Source: Bog-756 sp963778165
GTDB lineage: Bacteria > Actinomycetota > Acidimicrobiia > Acidimicrobiales > RAAP-2
DNA length: 64,000 nucleotides
Direction: 5' to 3'
NCBI GenBank assembly: GCA_963778165.1
Contig: CAVZTE010000003.1
Location: forward strand, 62,001-126,000
Part shown: in pieces, positions 42,619-51,302 of the stretch
How the letters are laid out: every line of letters starts with the position of its first letter
Position numbering within the stretch: position 1 is the first letter of the stretch
Notes under the pieces: model-generated
What the model was told of the DNA's origin: nothing
Databases searched by the model: none
Seen by the model: only the letters and a program-made list of their open reading frames with translations
Made by a program: the position numbers and the translations under genes

Positions 42619-43407
42619 TCACCAGGTCATGCCCAGGGTCTTGCGCATGGCGGACTCGAAGGCCTCGTCGTCGAGCTGGGCCCGGGCCCCCAACACCGCC
42701 ACCGCGTCGTCACCGACCGGGACCCGTAGCGGCGTGGTCGGGTCCTCGATGGCCCGGCGGATGGCCACCGCCACCAGCTCCGGATCCGAGCGACCGCCCG
42801 GCCCGGTGAGCTTGGTGTCGGTGCCCTCCCACTCCTCCCACAGCTGGGCGTACTCGTTGCTGCCGGCCACCCGTCCGGCTCCTTTCATCCCCGGGGCGAT
42901 ATAGCCCGGCTGGATGACCACCACCCGGATGCCGAAGTGGCCCAGTTCGTAGTGCATGGTCTCGGAGATGGCCTCGAGGGCGTGCTTGGTCCCCGAGTAC
43001 GGGCCCTCCAGGGGCGTGGCCACCCGACCCTGCACCGAGCTCACATTGACCACCACCCCGCTTCCCCGGGCCCGCCACCGGGGCAGGACCTCCTGCAGCA
43101 CCCGGAGGGGGCCGACGGTGTTGGTCTCGAACATCTCCCGGAGCCGTTCGATGGGGAAGCTCTCCATGGGGCCCTTGGTGGAGATGGCGGCGTTGTTGAC
43201 CACGGCGTCGAGCTCGCCCGCTCGGGCCAGGGCCTGGCGCACCGACTCCTGGTCGGTCACGTCCAAGGGGAGCCGCATCGACACGTCGAGTCCGTCCAGC
43301 AGCGAGACGTCCCGTGCCGTGGCCACGACCTCGTGGCCGGCCCGGGTCAGCTCCGTCGCCGTGGCCGCGCCGATGGCCCGGGCGGAACCGGTGATCAGGA
43401 TGCGCAT
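42619..43407 (-). CDS. short-chain dehydrogenase/reductase
   Basis: A 262-residue classical SDR. The cofactor site is LITGSARAIGAATATEL, NADP preference is possible from the ARD after the second strand, followed by LDAVVNNAAISTKGPM, the catalytic Ser in VVNVSSVQGRVATP and Tyr-Lys in PYSGTKHALEAIS, with VVVIQPGYIAPGM. Substrate unknown. It follows the transglutaminase-like gene by 43 bases on the same strand and may be the last gene of that operon. ATG at 43407. Confidence 0.9.
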   Translation of the reverse strand: MRILITGSARAIGAATATELTRAGHEVVATARDVSLLDGLDVSMRLPLDVTDQESVRQALARAGELDAVVNNAAISTKGPMESFPIERLREMFETNTVGPLRVLQEVLPRWRARGSGVVVNVSSVQGRVATPLEGPYSGTKHALEAISETMHYELGHFGIRVVVIQPGYIAPGMKGAGRVAGSNEYAQLWEEWEGTDTKLTGPGGRSDPELVAVAIRRAIEDPTTPLRVPVGDDAVAVLGARAQLDDEAFESAMRKTLGMTW

Positions 43408-43450
43408 GACGGGAGCGTAGCCAGTGCACTGGTCCCGACCGGCGGGCCGC

Positions 43451-44341
43451 TCAGGTGGTCTCGTGCACCGGGGTCCGGGAGACGTCGACCGAGACGTCCA
43501 ACAGGTGGGAGTCCCCTCCGCCGAACACGATGCCCTTGAGCGGGGACACGTCGGCGTAGTCGCGGCCCCACGCCGTGGTCACGTAGGTCGAGCCCACGAA
43601 CTTGTCGTTGGTCGGGTCCACATCCAGCCAACCCCACCCGGGCACGAACATGGAGGGCCAGGCGTGGGAGGCGTCGGCCCCGATGAGCCGCTCCCCGCCG
43701 GCCGGGGGTGCGGTCTCGAGGTACCCGCTCACGTACCGGGCCGCCAGGCCCATCGACCGCAGGCACCCGATGGCCAGGTGGGCGAAGTCCTGGCACACGC
43801 CACGACGGAACGTCAGCACCTCCTCCAACGGCGTGGTCACCGTGGTGAAGCCGGGGTCGTAGGCGAAGTCGGTGAAGATGCGCTCGGTGAGATCGGCGAT
43901 GGCGTCCACCAGGGGACGTCCCGGCAGGAACGACTGCTCGGCGTAGGACCGCACGTTGCCCGACACCGGGACCAGGGGCGACTCGAAGCAGAACTCCCGG
44001 GCCGCCAACATCTCGGTACTCAGGTCGGTGGCAAGGGTGTCGCGCACCTGCTCCCAGGCCGTGCCGCTGGGAGGCAGGCGCTCCCGTCCCGACACCGACA
44101 CCGAGCTGGTCGAGACCACCGTCAGCTCCTCGAAGGGCCCGTCCACCACGAAGGAGAACACCGGGTTGCCGAAGAAGTCGGTGCGCTCGGACCAGCTGGT
44201 CGGGGTGGGGTCGACCTGGAAGTCGCTGCTGACGCAGAGCTGGCGGTCGGTGTCCCGGGGCCGGAGGTGGGCCTCGTTGCGGCAGCGCGACACCGGGGCG
44301 TTGTAGCGGTAGTGGGTGCGGTGGACGATCTGGTACATCAT
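43451..44341 (-). CDS. transglutaminase-like cysteine peptidase
   Basis: A 296-residue protein with the N-terminal bacterial transglutaminase-like domain (VHRTHYRYNAPVSRCRNEAH) and the catalytic triad: Cys in TFRRGVCQDFAHLAIG, His in GADASHAWPSMFVP and Asp in WLDVDPTNDKFVGS. Family members cleave or form amide bonds; here the enzyme belongs to a conserved neighbourhood with circularly permuted ATP-grasp and alpha-E proteins. It overlaps the preceding gene by four bases, so translation is coupled. No signal peptide is seen. Confidence 0.9.
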   Translation of the reverse strand: MMYQIVHRTHYRYNAPVSRCRNEAHLRPRDTDRQLCVSSDFQVDPTPTSWSERTDFFGNPVFSFVVDGPFEELTVVSTSSVSVSGRERLPPSGTAWEQVRDTLATDLSTEMLAAREFCFESPLVPVSGNVRSYAEQSFLPGRPLVDAIADLTERIFTDFAYDPGFTTVTTPLEEVLTFRRGVCQDFAHLAIGCLRSMGLAARYVSGYLETAPPAGGERLIGADASHAWPSMFVPGWGWLDVDPTNDKFVGSTYVTTAWGRDYADVSPLKGIVFGGGDSHLLDVSVDVSRTPVHETT

Positions 44342-47073
44342 CGGAGGTCCACCGGGGAGTCCGGTTGGCCGCCGGCCAGCACCGACAGCCGCTCGTGGGC
44401 GAAGAAGGTCTGGCGCAGGCTGTCCAGCAGCTCGGCCAACAGGCCGTCCACCCGGCCCAGCACGGCATCGAGCTCCGGGCGCTGCTGGAGCTCCGGGTCC
44501 ACTGCGGCCATCCGGCCGGCATCGGTGAGCCGGAGCATGGTGGCGGCCTCCAGCACCAGGCGCTGGTCGTCGCCGAGCCGCCGGCCCGGTGACCGGCTGG
44601 GCAGGTCCGAGAGATGGTGGACCAGGCTGTCGAGTTGGTAGAGGACGCTGCGGGGGTTGGCGGAGTCGTAGACCACCAGGTCCACCGCCGCGGCCACCTC
44701 CATGATCGAGCCGGACCGCCGGCGGAAGGTGATCAGGCTGTCCGAGGTCTTGAGCAGCGACTCGACCAACAGGTCCTCCACCACCGCCACCCGTTGTTGG
44801 ACCAGCACCGACCGGACCAGCCGGACCAGGGACTGGGCCCGCTCCAGGCGTCGGCCGGCGTCGAGGAACAGCCAGGCCGAGTCCCGCTCCATGTTCTCGG
44901 CGGCCAACCCCGACAGGCCCAGCAGGGCCTGCAACAGCCGCTGCAGGCTCGACTGCACCCCCACCAGGTGGGTCGGCGGGCGGTTGCGCAGCCGGGCCAC
45001 CTCTTCCTCCACGTCGCCGACCAGCTGCCAGCTGTCACTCGAGAGCTGCTCCCGCACCGAGTACGCCGCATCGACCAGCAGGCCCAGGGACGAGACCAGG
45101 CTGCCGTCGATCCCGGCGTCGAGCACCAGGGCCAGGGCCCGGCGGTCGGTGGGGAGGTCGGGCTCGGAGGGCAGGCCATCGGGGATCGACCCCGGCGCCG
45201 TGGGCGGCGACAGGGCTTCTCCGGTGGGAGCGGTGGCTCCGACGGGAGCCCCGGCGGCACCGTCGGGCTCGGACACCGGGTCGAACCCCGACACGGAGCC
45301 CAGGGTCGACAACAGCACCTGGAGCGACTCGGCCCCACCGTCCACCCCCAGCCCGAGCGGCTGGTCCAGACGGGCGAGGATGGTCCGGACCAGTCGGATG
45401 ACCAGTTCGGCGTGCTCGGAGGTGCGACCCAGCACGAACAGCTGGGCGGCCACCCGGCCGGGCAGGGGGGTGGCCGTGTCGGGCACCACCGGGGGCGTCA
45501 GTGGGCCCCCGGACGACGACCGCAGCCAGGCACTCTGCTGCAGCGCCGGTTGGGGCGAAGCCACCCAGGTGTCCTTGCTGGTCCCTTTGCGTCGGCTGGA
45601 GATGAGCAACGCCGTGGGGTCGGCCCCGACCCGGGTCAGGCCGCCGGGCATGACCCGGTACCCGTGGTGGGCGCCGCGGCTGTTGTCGTCGTCTCCCACG
45701 GCGAAGGTGCGCAGGATGGTGGGTCGGGGCTCCAACGAGCCGGTGCCGGTCACCGTGGGGCTGGTGGAGGGCTCGATGATCTCCTGTCCTACCCACTCGG
45801 CCGGCCGGGCCCGGATGCGGCTGCGGAGCTCGTCCAGGGCCGCCGGCGACAGGGTCGAGGCCACCAGGGGCCGGACCGCGGTCGAAGAGTTGACCGGCAG
45901 GACGATCAGGCGCTCCAGGTGGCTGAGCACATGGCTGAGCCCACCGGCGGTCCCGCACCACCAGCTCTCGGGGCCCCGAAGGGCCAGCTCCTCGCCCAAC
46001 AGGATCGGGGCCAGGGTGCCGAGCAGTCCGGTCAGGGCCGGGTCCTCCACCACCCCGCTCCCCAACGGATTGACCACGGTGACCCGGCCCCGCCGGGACG
46101 CCTCCAACAGGCCGGGCACGCCCAGCAGCGAGTCGGCCCGGAGCTCGACCGGGTCGCACCAACGGTCGTCCACCCGCCGGATGACCACGTCCACCGGGTC
46201 GTAGCCGGCCAGGGACCGCAGCCACACCCGGTTGTTGTCCACGATCAGGTCACGTCCCTCGACCAGGGTGTAGCCGAGGTAGGAGGCCAGGTAGGCGTGC
46301 TCGAAGTACGTCTCGCTCAGAGGGCCCGGGGTGAGGATGACCACCCGGGGGTCGTCGGCGCCGTCGGGGGCCGCCCGGGCCAGGCCGGCCCGGATGGAGC
46401 GGAAGAAGCCGGCCAGGCGCTCGACGCCCAGCTCCCGCTGGAGGGCGGGGAGGACCCTGGACAAGATGGTGCGGTTGACCAGGGCGTACCCCAGTCCCGA
46501 CGGCGCCTGGACGTGGTCCCCGATGGCCCGGAAGTGCCCGTCGGCGTCCCGGGCCACGTCCACCGCGGTGATGAACAGCCGGTGGTCGGTGGGTGGCTCG
46601 ATGCCCACGCAGGGCCGGAGGAAGCCCGGGTGCCCCAGGACCAGTTCCGCCGGGACCAGGCCCCGGGCCACCAGGCGGCGGTCGCCGTAGAGGTCGGCGA
46701 AGATGAGGTCGAGCAGGGCCACCCGCTGGGCCACCGCCGACTCCAGTCCGGCCCACTCGCCCTCGTCGATGACCAGCGGGCACGGGTCGAGGTGCCAGGG
46801 GCGGCGACGGCTCTGGGCGTCGATGGTGACGTTGTAGGTGGCCCCCTCGTTGCGCATGAGGCGGCTGAGCTCGGTCCGGCGGGCCAGCAGGCCGTGGGGG
46901 CCCAGCCCGGCCATCTCCGTGGACACCTGCTGCCATCGGCTCCGGATCTGGCCGTCGGGCCCGAGGAACTCGTCGCTCCGCCCGGGGACCGGGACGTACT
47001 CGGCCCACGCCGTCCCACCGGCTTCGAGTGAGGTGCCGTCCCCGAAGGGATCGGCGGTGGTTGCCGTGGTCAC
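44338..47073 (-). CDS. fused circularly permuted ATP-grasp and alpha-E domain protein
   Basis: A 911-residue fusion. Residues about 1-500 are the circularly permuted ATP-grasp domain (RPWHLDPCPLVIDEGEW, VEGRDLIVDNNRVWLRSL, VDVVIRRVDDRWCDP, VMPGGLTRVGADP). From about 560 to the end is a second all-helical domain of the alpha-E (DUF403) type (LQRLLQALLGLSGLAAENME, SPGRRLGDDQRLVLEAATML). Compared with the copy at 48221-49921, the segment LVVKPANESGGYGVMVG is here LIVLPVNSSTAVRPLVAS: the Lys and Gly-rich loop expected to bind ATP are gone. The ATP-grasp part may therefore be inactive or act as a regulatory partner. ATG at 47073; it overlaps the transglutaminase gene. Confidence 0.9.
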   Translation of the reverse strand: MTTATTADPFGDGTSLEAGGTAWAEYVPVPGRSDEFLGPDGQIRSRWQQVSTEMAGLGPHGLLARRTELSRLMRNEGATYNVTIDAQSRRRPWHLDPCPLVIDEGEWAGLESAVAQRVALLDLIFADLYGDRRLVARGLVPAELVLGHPGFLRPCVGIEPPTDHRLFITAVDVARDADGHFRAIGDHVQAPSGLGYALVNRTILSRVLPALQRELGVERLAGFFRSIRAGLARAAPDGADDPRVVILTPGPLSETYFEHAYLASYLGYTLVEGRDLIVDNNRVWLRSLAGYDPVDVVIRRVDDRWCDPVELRADSLLGVPGLLEASRRGRVTVVNPLGSGVVEDPALTGLLGTLAPILLGEELALRGPESWWCGTAGGLSHVLSHLERLIVLPVNSSTAVRPLVASTLSPAALDELRSRIRARPAEWVGQEIIEPSTSPTVTGTGSLEPRPTILRTFAVGDDDNSRGAHHGYRVMPGGLTRVGADPTALLISSRRKGTSKDTWVASPQPALQQSAWLRSSSGGPLTPPVVPDTATPLPGRVAAQLFVLGRTSEHAELVIRLVRTILARLDQPLGLGVDGGAESLQVLLSTLGSVSGFDPVSEPDGAAGAPVGATAPTGEALSPPTAPGSIPDGLPSEPDLPTDRRALALVLDAGIDGSLVSSLGLLVDAAYSVREQLSSDSWQLVGDVEEEVARLRNRPPTHLVGVQSSLQRLLQALLGLSGLAAENMERDSAWLFLDAGRRLERAQSLVRLVRSVLVQQRVAVVEDLLVESLLKTSDSLITFRRRSGSIMEVAAAVDLVVYDSANPRSVLYQLDSLVHHLSDLPSRSPGRRLGDDQRLVLEAATMLRLTDAGRMAAVDPELQQRPELDAVLGRVDGLLAELLDSLRQTFFAHERLSVLAGGQPDSPVDLR

Positions 47074-47129
47074 GTCGCCAGGGACACGGTCACCGCGGCA
47101 CCGACCAGATCACCGCGGCACCGACCAGG

Positions 47130-48200
47130 TCACGACGCCGCAGAACGGGGCTGCCAGCCCTCGAAGGTGGGCCGGAAGTAGGTCTGGTCGATCTGATGGT
47201 GGATCTCGTCCAGGGCCACCTGGACCTCGTCGAGGAACTCGCTGAGGCCCTCGAGCGTCAGCCAGGGCACGGCGGCCGAGGCCACCAGCATGGAGGCGTC
47301 GGCGCAGGCGTCGAGGGCCTCCTCGGACCGGGCCAACCCCTTGAGCTGGCTGCGGGTCTCGGTGAGGCAGGCGCTCACGGCACGGGGGAAGCGGTCGTCC
47401 TGCAGCAGGAAGCGCAGGGTGGACCCGCCCTGGGGCCGGGCCGGCATGGCGCGGCGGAACGGCTGATAGGCGGCGAGCGACCGGAGCACGGCCATCCAGT
47501 GGACCTCGACGTAGGGATCGTCGCCGTGGTGGGGATGGAGTTTGTCCGAGCGGACGTCGAGAACCCGCGACGTGAGGTCGGCGCGCTCCAGGTTCTGGCC
47601 GATGGTGAGGAAGGACATGGCTTCGTCCCGGGTCATGGTGCCGAGCAAGATACCGTTTATCCGTTGGCAGCCGTCGATCACCCGACGCAACCACTGCACC
47701 CGGCCTTTGCGCGACTGGGCCTCGTCGAGGTAGTCCGAGCAGTTGAGCCAGAGATTGTGGCTGGCCTCCCAGGCCTCGCGGGGCACCACCGGACGGGCCG
47801 TGCGCAGGTTCTCCCGGGCCGCCGAGACGGCCGCCAGGATCGACGACGGGTTGTCCTCGCCGTGGAGCAGGAACTCGATGACATCGTCTTCGGCGGCACG
47901 CGGGTCCTCGGACCCTGACGCACTGGGGTAGCGCTGCCCGAACTCGGTGTCGACGCCGGCGATGGCCAGCAGCGGCTCCCACCCCACGTCCTCGCCGATG
48001 GGCATGTCCACATGGGCGTCGGTGTGGACCTGGACGATCCTCGCCGTGCACTCGGCGCGCTCGAGATAGCGCCCCGACCAGTAGACGGCTTCAGCCATTC
48101 GTGCCAGCAGCATCTTGGGCGCCTCGGTTTCGTTCGCCGGATCGTGATCGCCGTCCGGGTCGGTGCTCGTATCGGTTGTCTGGGTCATGGTCTTCGTCAT
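47130..48200 (-). CDS. alpha-E domain protein (DUF403)
   Basis: A 356-residue all-helical protein. The hallmark MLLARMAEAVYWSGRYLERAEC begins the domain after an acidic 30-residue leader. Other features are NLWLNCSDYLDEAQSRKG, FLTIGQNLERADLTSRVLD and VHWMAVLRSLAAYQPFRR. The family always accompanies circularly permuted ATP-grasp proteins and is proposed to take part in peptide synthesis or modification; the reaction is unproven. It lies 20 bases after the first ATP-grasp gene and 56 bases before the fused one. ATG at 48200. Confidence 0.9.
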   Translation of the reverse strand: MTKTMTQTTDTSTDPDGDHDPANETEAPKMLLARMAEAVYWSGRYLERAECTARIVQVHTDAHVDMPIGEDVGWEPLLAIAGVDTEFGQRYPSASGSEDPRAAEDDVIEFLLHGEDNPSSILAAVSAARENLRTARPVVPREAWEASHNLWLNCSDYLDEAQSRKGRVQWLRRVIDGCQRINGILLGTMTRDEAMSFLTIGQNLERADLTSRVLDVRSDKLHPHHGDDPYVEVHWMAVLRSLAAYQPFRRAMPARPQGGSTLRFLLQDDRFPRAVSACLTETRSQLKGLARSEEALDACADASMLVASAAVPWLTLEGLSEFLDEVQVALDEIHHQIDQTYFRPTFEGWQPRSAAS

Positions 48201-48220
48201 CGTTCTCGTGCCCGTGGCGC

Positions 48221-49921
48221 TCAGCTGTCCGGCCCGGCGCCGCCGGGCATCACCGGGTCGGTCGACGCCCCCGGGTCCTTCGGCGCCGGCGACTGGTTTG
48301 ACGCCTGCGCCTTGTTCGGTGCCTTCGCTCCGGCCGTGCCGACCACCCAGGTGTCCTTGCTTCCGCCCCCTTGGGACGAGTTGACCACCAGGGAGCCGGC
48401 CCGGCGGGCGACCCGGGTCAGCCCACCCCGGGTCACGTAGGCGCCATCGGGGCCGAACAGGATGAACGGCCGCAGGTCGACGTGCCGGGGAGCGATCTCG
48501 CCCTCACACAGTGTAGGAGCGGTCGACAACGGGATCACCGGCTGGGCCACCCAGCGGCTCGGCTGGGACTCGATCTCCTTGGCCGCCTCGGCCAGCTCGG
48601 ACTCGGTGGCCTGGGGGCCCACCATGACCCCGTAGCCGCCGGACTCGTTGGCCGGTTTGACCACCAGCTTCTCGAGGTTGTCGAGGACGAAGCGGCGGGA
48701 CTCCTCGTCGCTGCACCGCAGGGTGGACACCGTGGACAGGATGGGCTCCTCGTCGAGGAAGAAGCGGATCAGGTCGGGGACGTAGGAGTACACCTTCTTG
48801 TCGTCGGCGATGCCGGCTCCGGGGGCGTTGACCAGGGCCACCCGACCCGACCGCCACGAGCGCATGAGGCCGGGGACCCCGATCATGGAGTCGGGCCGGA
48901 AGGCCTCGGGGTCCAGGAACAGGTCGTCGATCCGTCGGTAGATCACGTCGACCCGCTGGAGGCCGTCGATGGTCCGGGCGTAGACGCAGTCGTCGTCCAG
49001 CACCACCAGGTCCCCGCCTTCGACCAGCTCCACCCCCAGCTGCTGGGCCAGGAAGGCGTGCTCGAAGTAGGCCGAGTTGTAGACGCCCGGGGTCAGCACC
49101 ACGATGGTGGGGTCGCCGGTGGAGGGGGAGACCGAGGCCAGCAGGCTGGCCAGCCTCCCGATGTAGGGGTCGACCGGCTCGATGCTGTAGTGCCGGAACA
49201 GCTCGGGGAAGACGTGCTTGGCCACGATGCGGTTCTCCAGCAGGTAGGACACACCCGAGGGGACCCGCAGGTTGTCCTCCAGCACGTAGACGGTCCCGTC
49301 GGCGTCCCGGATGAGGTCGCTCCCACAGATGTGGGCCCACACCCCTCCGGGCGGATCGACGCCCACGCACTCCCGGCGGAAGTTGGGCGACCCCGTGACC
49401 AGCTCGGACGGGACGATCCCCGAGGTCACCGAGCGCTGGTCGTGGTAGACGTCGTCGATGAAGAGGTTGAGGGCGCTCAGCCGCTGGACCAGTCCGGCCT
49501 CGATCACGTGCCACTGATCGGAGGGCATGACCCGGGGGATGATGTCGAAGGGCCAGGGCCGGTCCCGACCGGTGGTGCCCTCGTAGACGGTGAAGGTCAC
49601 CCCGATGGCCCGCATCTCCCGGTCGGCGGCCTCCTGGCGCTCGTTGAGGGCCGCCGGGCCCAGGTCGGCGAAGTGCTCCCACAGGGCCGCCGCGGCCGGC
49701 CGGGGCACGCCCCCCGGCCCCACCAGCTCGTCGTAGAAGCCGTCCGGGTCGTAGGAGGGCCAGGCCGGGTCCCCCGGCTTGGCCCCCGGCTTGGTCCTGG
49801 GCTTGGTCCCCGGCTTGGCGCCTGAATTGGCCCCTGACCTGGTATCAGGGCCCGACCGGGGCCCCGATTCGGTGCCGCTCACCGAGCCGCCCCCGGGCGC
49901 GTCGGCTGGTCGCGCGGTCAT
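48221..49921 (-). CDS. circularly permuted ATP-grasp protein (DUF404/DUF407)
   Basis: A 566-residue predicted amide- or peptide-ligase. The N-terminal 50 residues are Gly/Lys/Pro-rich low complexity (GTKPRTKPGAKPGD). The core includes TGRDRPWPFDIIPRVMPSDQ, VTGSPNFRRECVGVDPPGG, ICGSDLIRDADGTVYVLEDN, LRVPSGVSYLLENR, VDVIYRRIDDLFLDP, the ATP-binding VVKPANESGGYGVMVGP, DLRPFILFGPDGAYVTRGGL and VNSSQGGGSKDTWV at the end. ATG at 49921 is preceded by AAGGGGG. It is the first gene of a run of four co-directional genes to 43451. By homology it forms an amide bond using ATP; the substrate is unknown. Confidence 0.92.
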   Translation of the reverse strand: MTARPADAPGGGSVSGTESGPRSGPDTRSGANSGAKPGTKPRTKPGAKPGDPAWPSYDPDGFYDELVGPGGVPRPAAAALWEHFADLGPAALNERQEAADREMRAIGVTFTVYEGTTGRDRPWPFDIIPRVMPSDQWHVIEAGLVQRLSALNLFIDDVYHDQRSVTSGIVPSELVTGSPNFRRECVGVDPPGGVWAHICGSDLIRDADGTVYVLEDNLRVPSGVSYLLENRIVAKHVFPELFRHYSIEPVDPYIGRLASLLASVSPSTGDPTIVVLTPGVYNSAYFEHAFLAQQLGVELVEGGDLVVLDDDCVYARTIDGLQRVDVIYRRIDDLFLDPEAFRPDSMIGVPGLMRSWRSGRVALVNAPGAGIADDKKVYSYVPDLIRFFLDEEPILSTVSTLRCSDEESRRFVLDNLEKLVVKPANESGGYGVMVGPQATESELAEAAKEIESQPSRWVAQPVIPLSTAPTLCEGEIAPRHVDLRPFILFGPDGAYVTRGGLTRVARRAGSLVVNSSQGGGSKDTWVVGTAGAKAPNKAQASNQSPAPKDPGASTDPVMPGGAGPDS

Positions 49922-50259
49922 CCACAGCCCCCTTGATACGCCAAGGATGGGTCGGAACCGTTGCCACAGTGTTTCCACTCCGTGAATGTCACACTCGGTT
50001 AACATCTCACCAGGTGAAAGGTCCCGGCCAGCGTGGGAGGGCACCCGAACGGGTGGCCGGTCCGCGGGTCGTGCTCCCTGGGGTGGCCGTGGCCATCGGC
50101 AGCGTCTCCCCAGGCCGGGCACCCCATGGGTCGGGCCCGATCGCCGACGGACCCCGGTCCGACGCCAGTCCGTCCAGTCGGTGACGAGCCGACCCGCAAC
50201 CAGTGGCCGTGGGCCTGAACACCAGCCCACGACCGACAGACCACGACACAGGAGTAACC
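49922..50259. promoter_or_regulatory. divergent promoter region between ATP-grasp operon and acpP
   Basis: These 338 bases separate the leftward ATP-grasp operon from the rightward acpP block. A short palindrome, tcacc-a-ggtga, is at 50007-50017 within an AT-richer stretch (ttaacatctcacc), a plausible operator or promoter position. The right half is GC-rich and shows no protein-like frame. Confidence 0.4.
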
Positions 50260-50556
50260 GTGCCCGCAGAGACCCACATCGAAAAGGGTCCCCTCGACCG
50301 CCAACAGGTGCTCGACCTCATCCGCGACCTCCTCGCCGACATCTTGGAGATCGAGCCGTCGGCCATCACCGAGTCGGCGTCGTTCGCCGAGGACCTGGAT
50401 GCGGACTCCCTGGCCCTGATCGAGCTGGTGGAGGGCCTGGAGGAGGAGCTCGGCGAGCGATCGGTGGGCTTCCGCATCGACGACGAGGACCTCGAGGAGC
50501 TCCGGACGGTCCGTGACTCCGTCGACTACGTGTACGCCAAGCTCGGAGGGGCCTGA
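50260..50556 (+). CDS. acpP: acyl carrier protein
   Basis: A 98-residue acidic carrier that holds fatty-acid intermediates on a 4'-phosphopantetheine arm attached to the serine of the DSL motif in EDLDADSLALIELVEGLEEE. The start GTG at 50260 has GGAG nine bases upstream. The N-terminal 17 residues (PAETHIEKGPLDRQQVLDL) are longer than in E. coli AcpP. It directly precedes rnc, the usual arrangement; its normal left neighbour plsX is 25.7 kb away. Confidence 0.93.
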   Translation: MPAETHIEKGPLDRQQVLDLIRDLLADILEIEPSAITESASFAEDLDADSLALIELVEGLEEELGERSVGFRIDDEDLEELRTVRDSVDYVYAKLGGA

Positions 50557-50564
50557 GGCGCCCG

Positions 50565-51302
50565 ATGGCGTCTGCCGCCGACCCGGTGCCGTCCGGGGGG
50601 GGAGTGGCCGGGGGGGAGCTGGCCGACCGGATCAGCTACCGGTTCAGGGATCCGGCCCTGCTGGAACAGGCCATGGCCCACCGCTCCTGGTGCGCCGAGC
50701 AGCCCGGACGCCGGTCGAACGAGCGCCTGGAGTTCCTGGGCGACGCGGTGTTGGGCCTGGTGGTGGCGGAGTACACCTACCGGTCCCACCCGGAGCTGTC
50801 TGACGGGGAGATGTCCAAGGTCCGGGCCTCGGTGGTCAACAGCCGGGTCCTGGGCGAAGTGGGGCGGGACCTGGGGATCGACCAGGCCCTGTACCTGGGG
50901 CGGGGGGAGGATCTCTCCGGCGGTCGGCACAAGGAGTCGATCCTGGCCGACGCCACCGAGGCCGTGATCGGCGCCCTCTACCTCGATGGAGGGCTCGACG
51001 AGGCCCGCCGACTCATCCTCTCCCTGCTGGAGGACCGGATCGCCGTGGCCGTGGGGGAGCCCGGGGAGTCCGACCACAAGAGCCGCTTGCAGGAGTTAGC
51101 AGTTCGGCTGGGCCGGGGCGTTCCCCACTACGAGATGGAGAGTTTCGGCCCTGATCATGCCCGGAGGTACCTGGCCACGGTGTACGTTGCTGGCCAGCGT
51201 CTCGGAACGGGGGAGGGACGCTCCAAAAAGGACGCCGAGCAGGTTGCCGCCCAGGCTGCGTGCGAATCGTTGGAAGTCGAGAGAGGCGGGGGGGATGCCT
51301 GA
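50565..51302 (+). CDS. rnc: ribonuclease III
   Basis: Double-strand-specific endoribonuclease processing rRNA precursors and regulatory RNAs. The 245-residue protein has the catalytic signature SNERLEFLGDAVLGLVVAEY, with the acidic active-site residues, and DATEAVIGALYLDGG, the second metal-binding part. A C-terminal dsRNA-binding domain (SDHKSRLQELAVRLGRGVPH ... GEGRSKKDAEQVAAQAAC) completes it. A Gly/Ser-rich leader of about 18 residues precedes the domain. It overlaps mutM by eight bases. Confidence 0.97.
   Translation: MASAADPVPSGGGVAGGELADRISYRFRDPALLEQAMAHRSWCAEQPGRRSNERLEFLGDAVLGLVVAEYTYRSHPELSDGEMSKVRASVVNSRVLGEVGRDLGIDQALYLGRGEDLSGGRHKESILADATEAVIGALYLDGGLDEARRLILSLLEDRIAVAVGEPGESDHKSRLQELAVRLGRGVPHYEMESFGPDHARRYLATVYVAGQRLGTGEGRSKKDAEQVAAQAACESLEVERGGGDA

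Noticed and set aside
44614..47031. Open frame of 805 codons on the plus strand
   Set aside because: It is the antisense shadow of the fused ATP-grasp gene; His/Gly/Gln-rich translation without family motifs, typical of GC-rich antisense frames.
24537..50259. Accessory block considered as a prophage or integrated element
   Set aside because: No integrase, transposase, phage structural gene or flanking direct repeat was found; gene gain is inferred only from broken synteny and composition.
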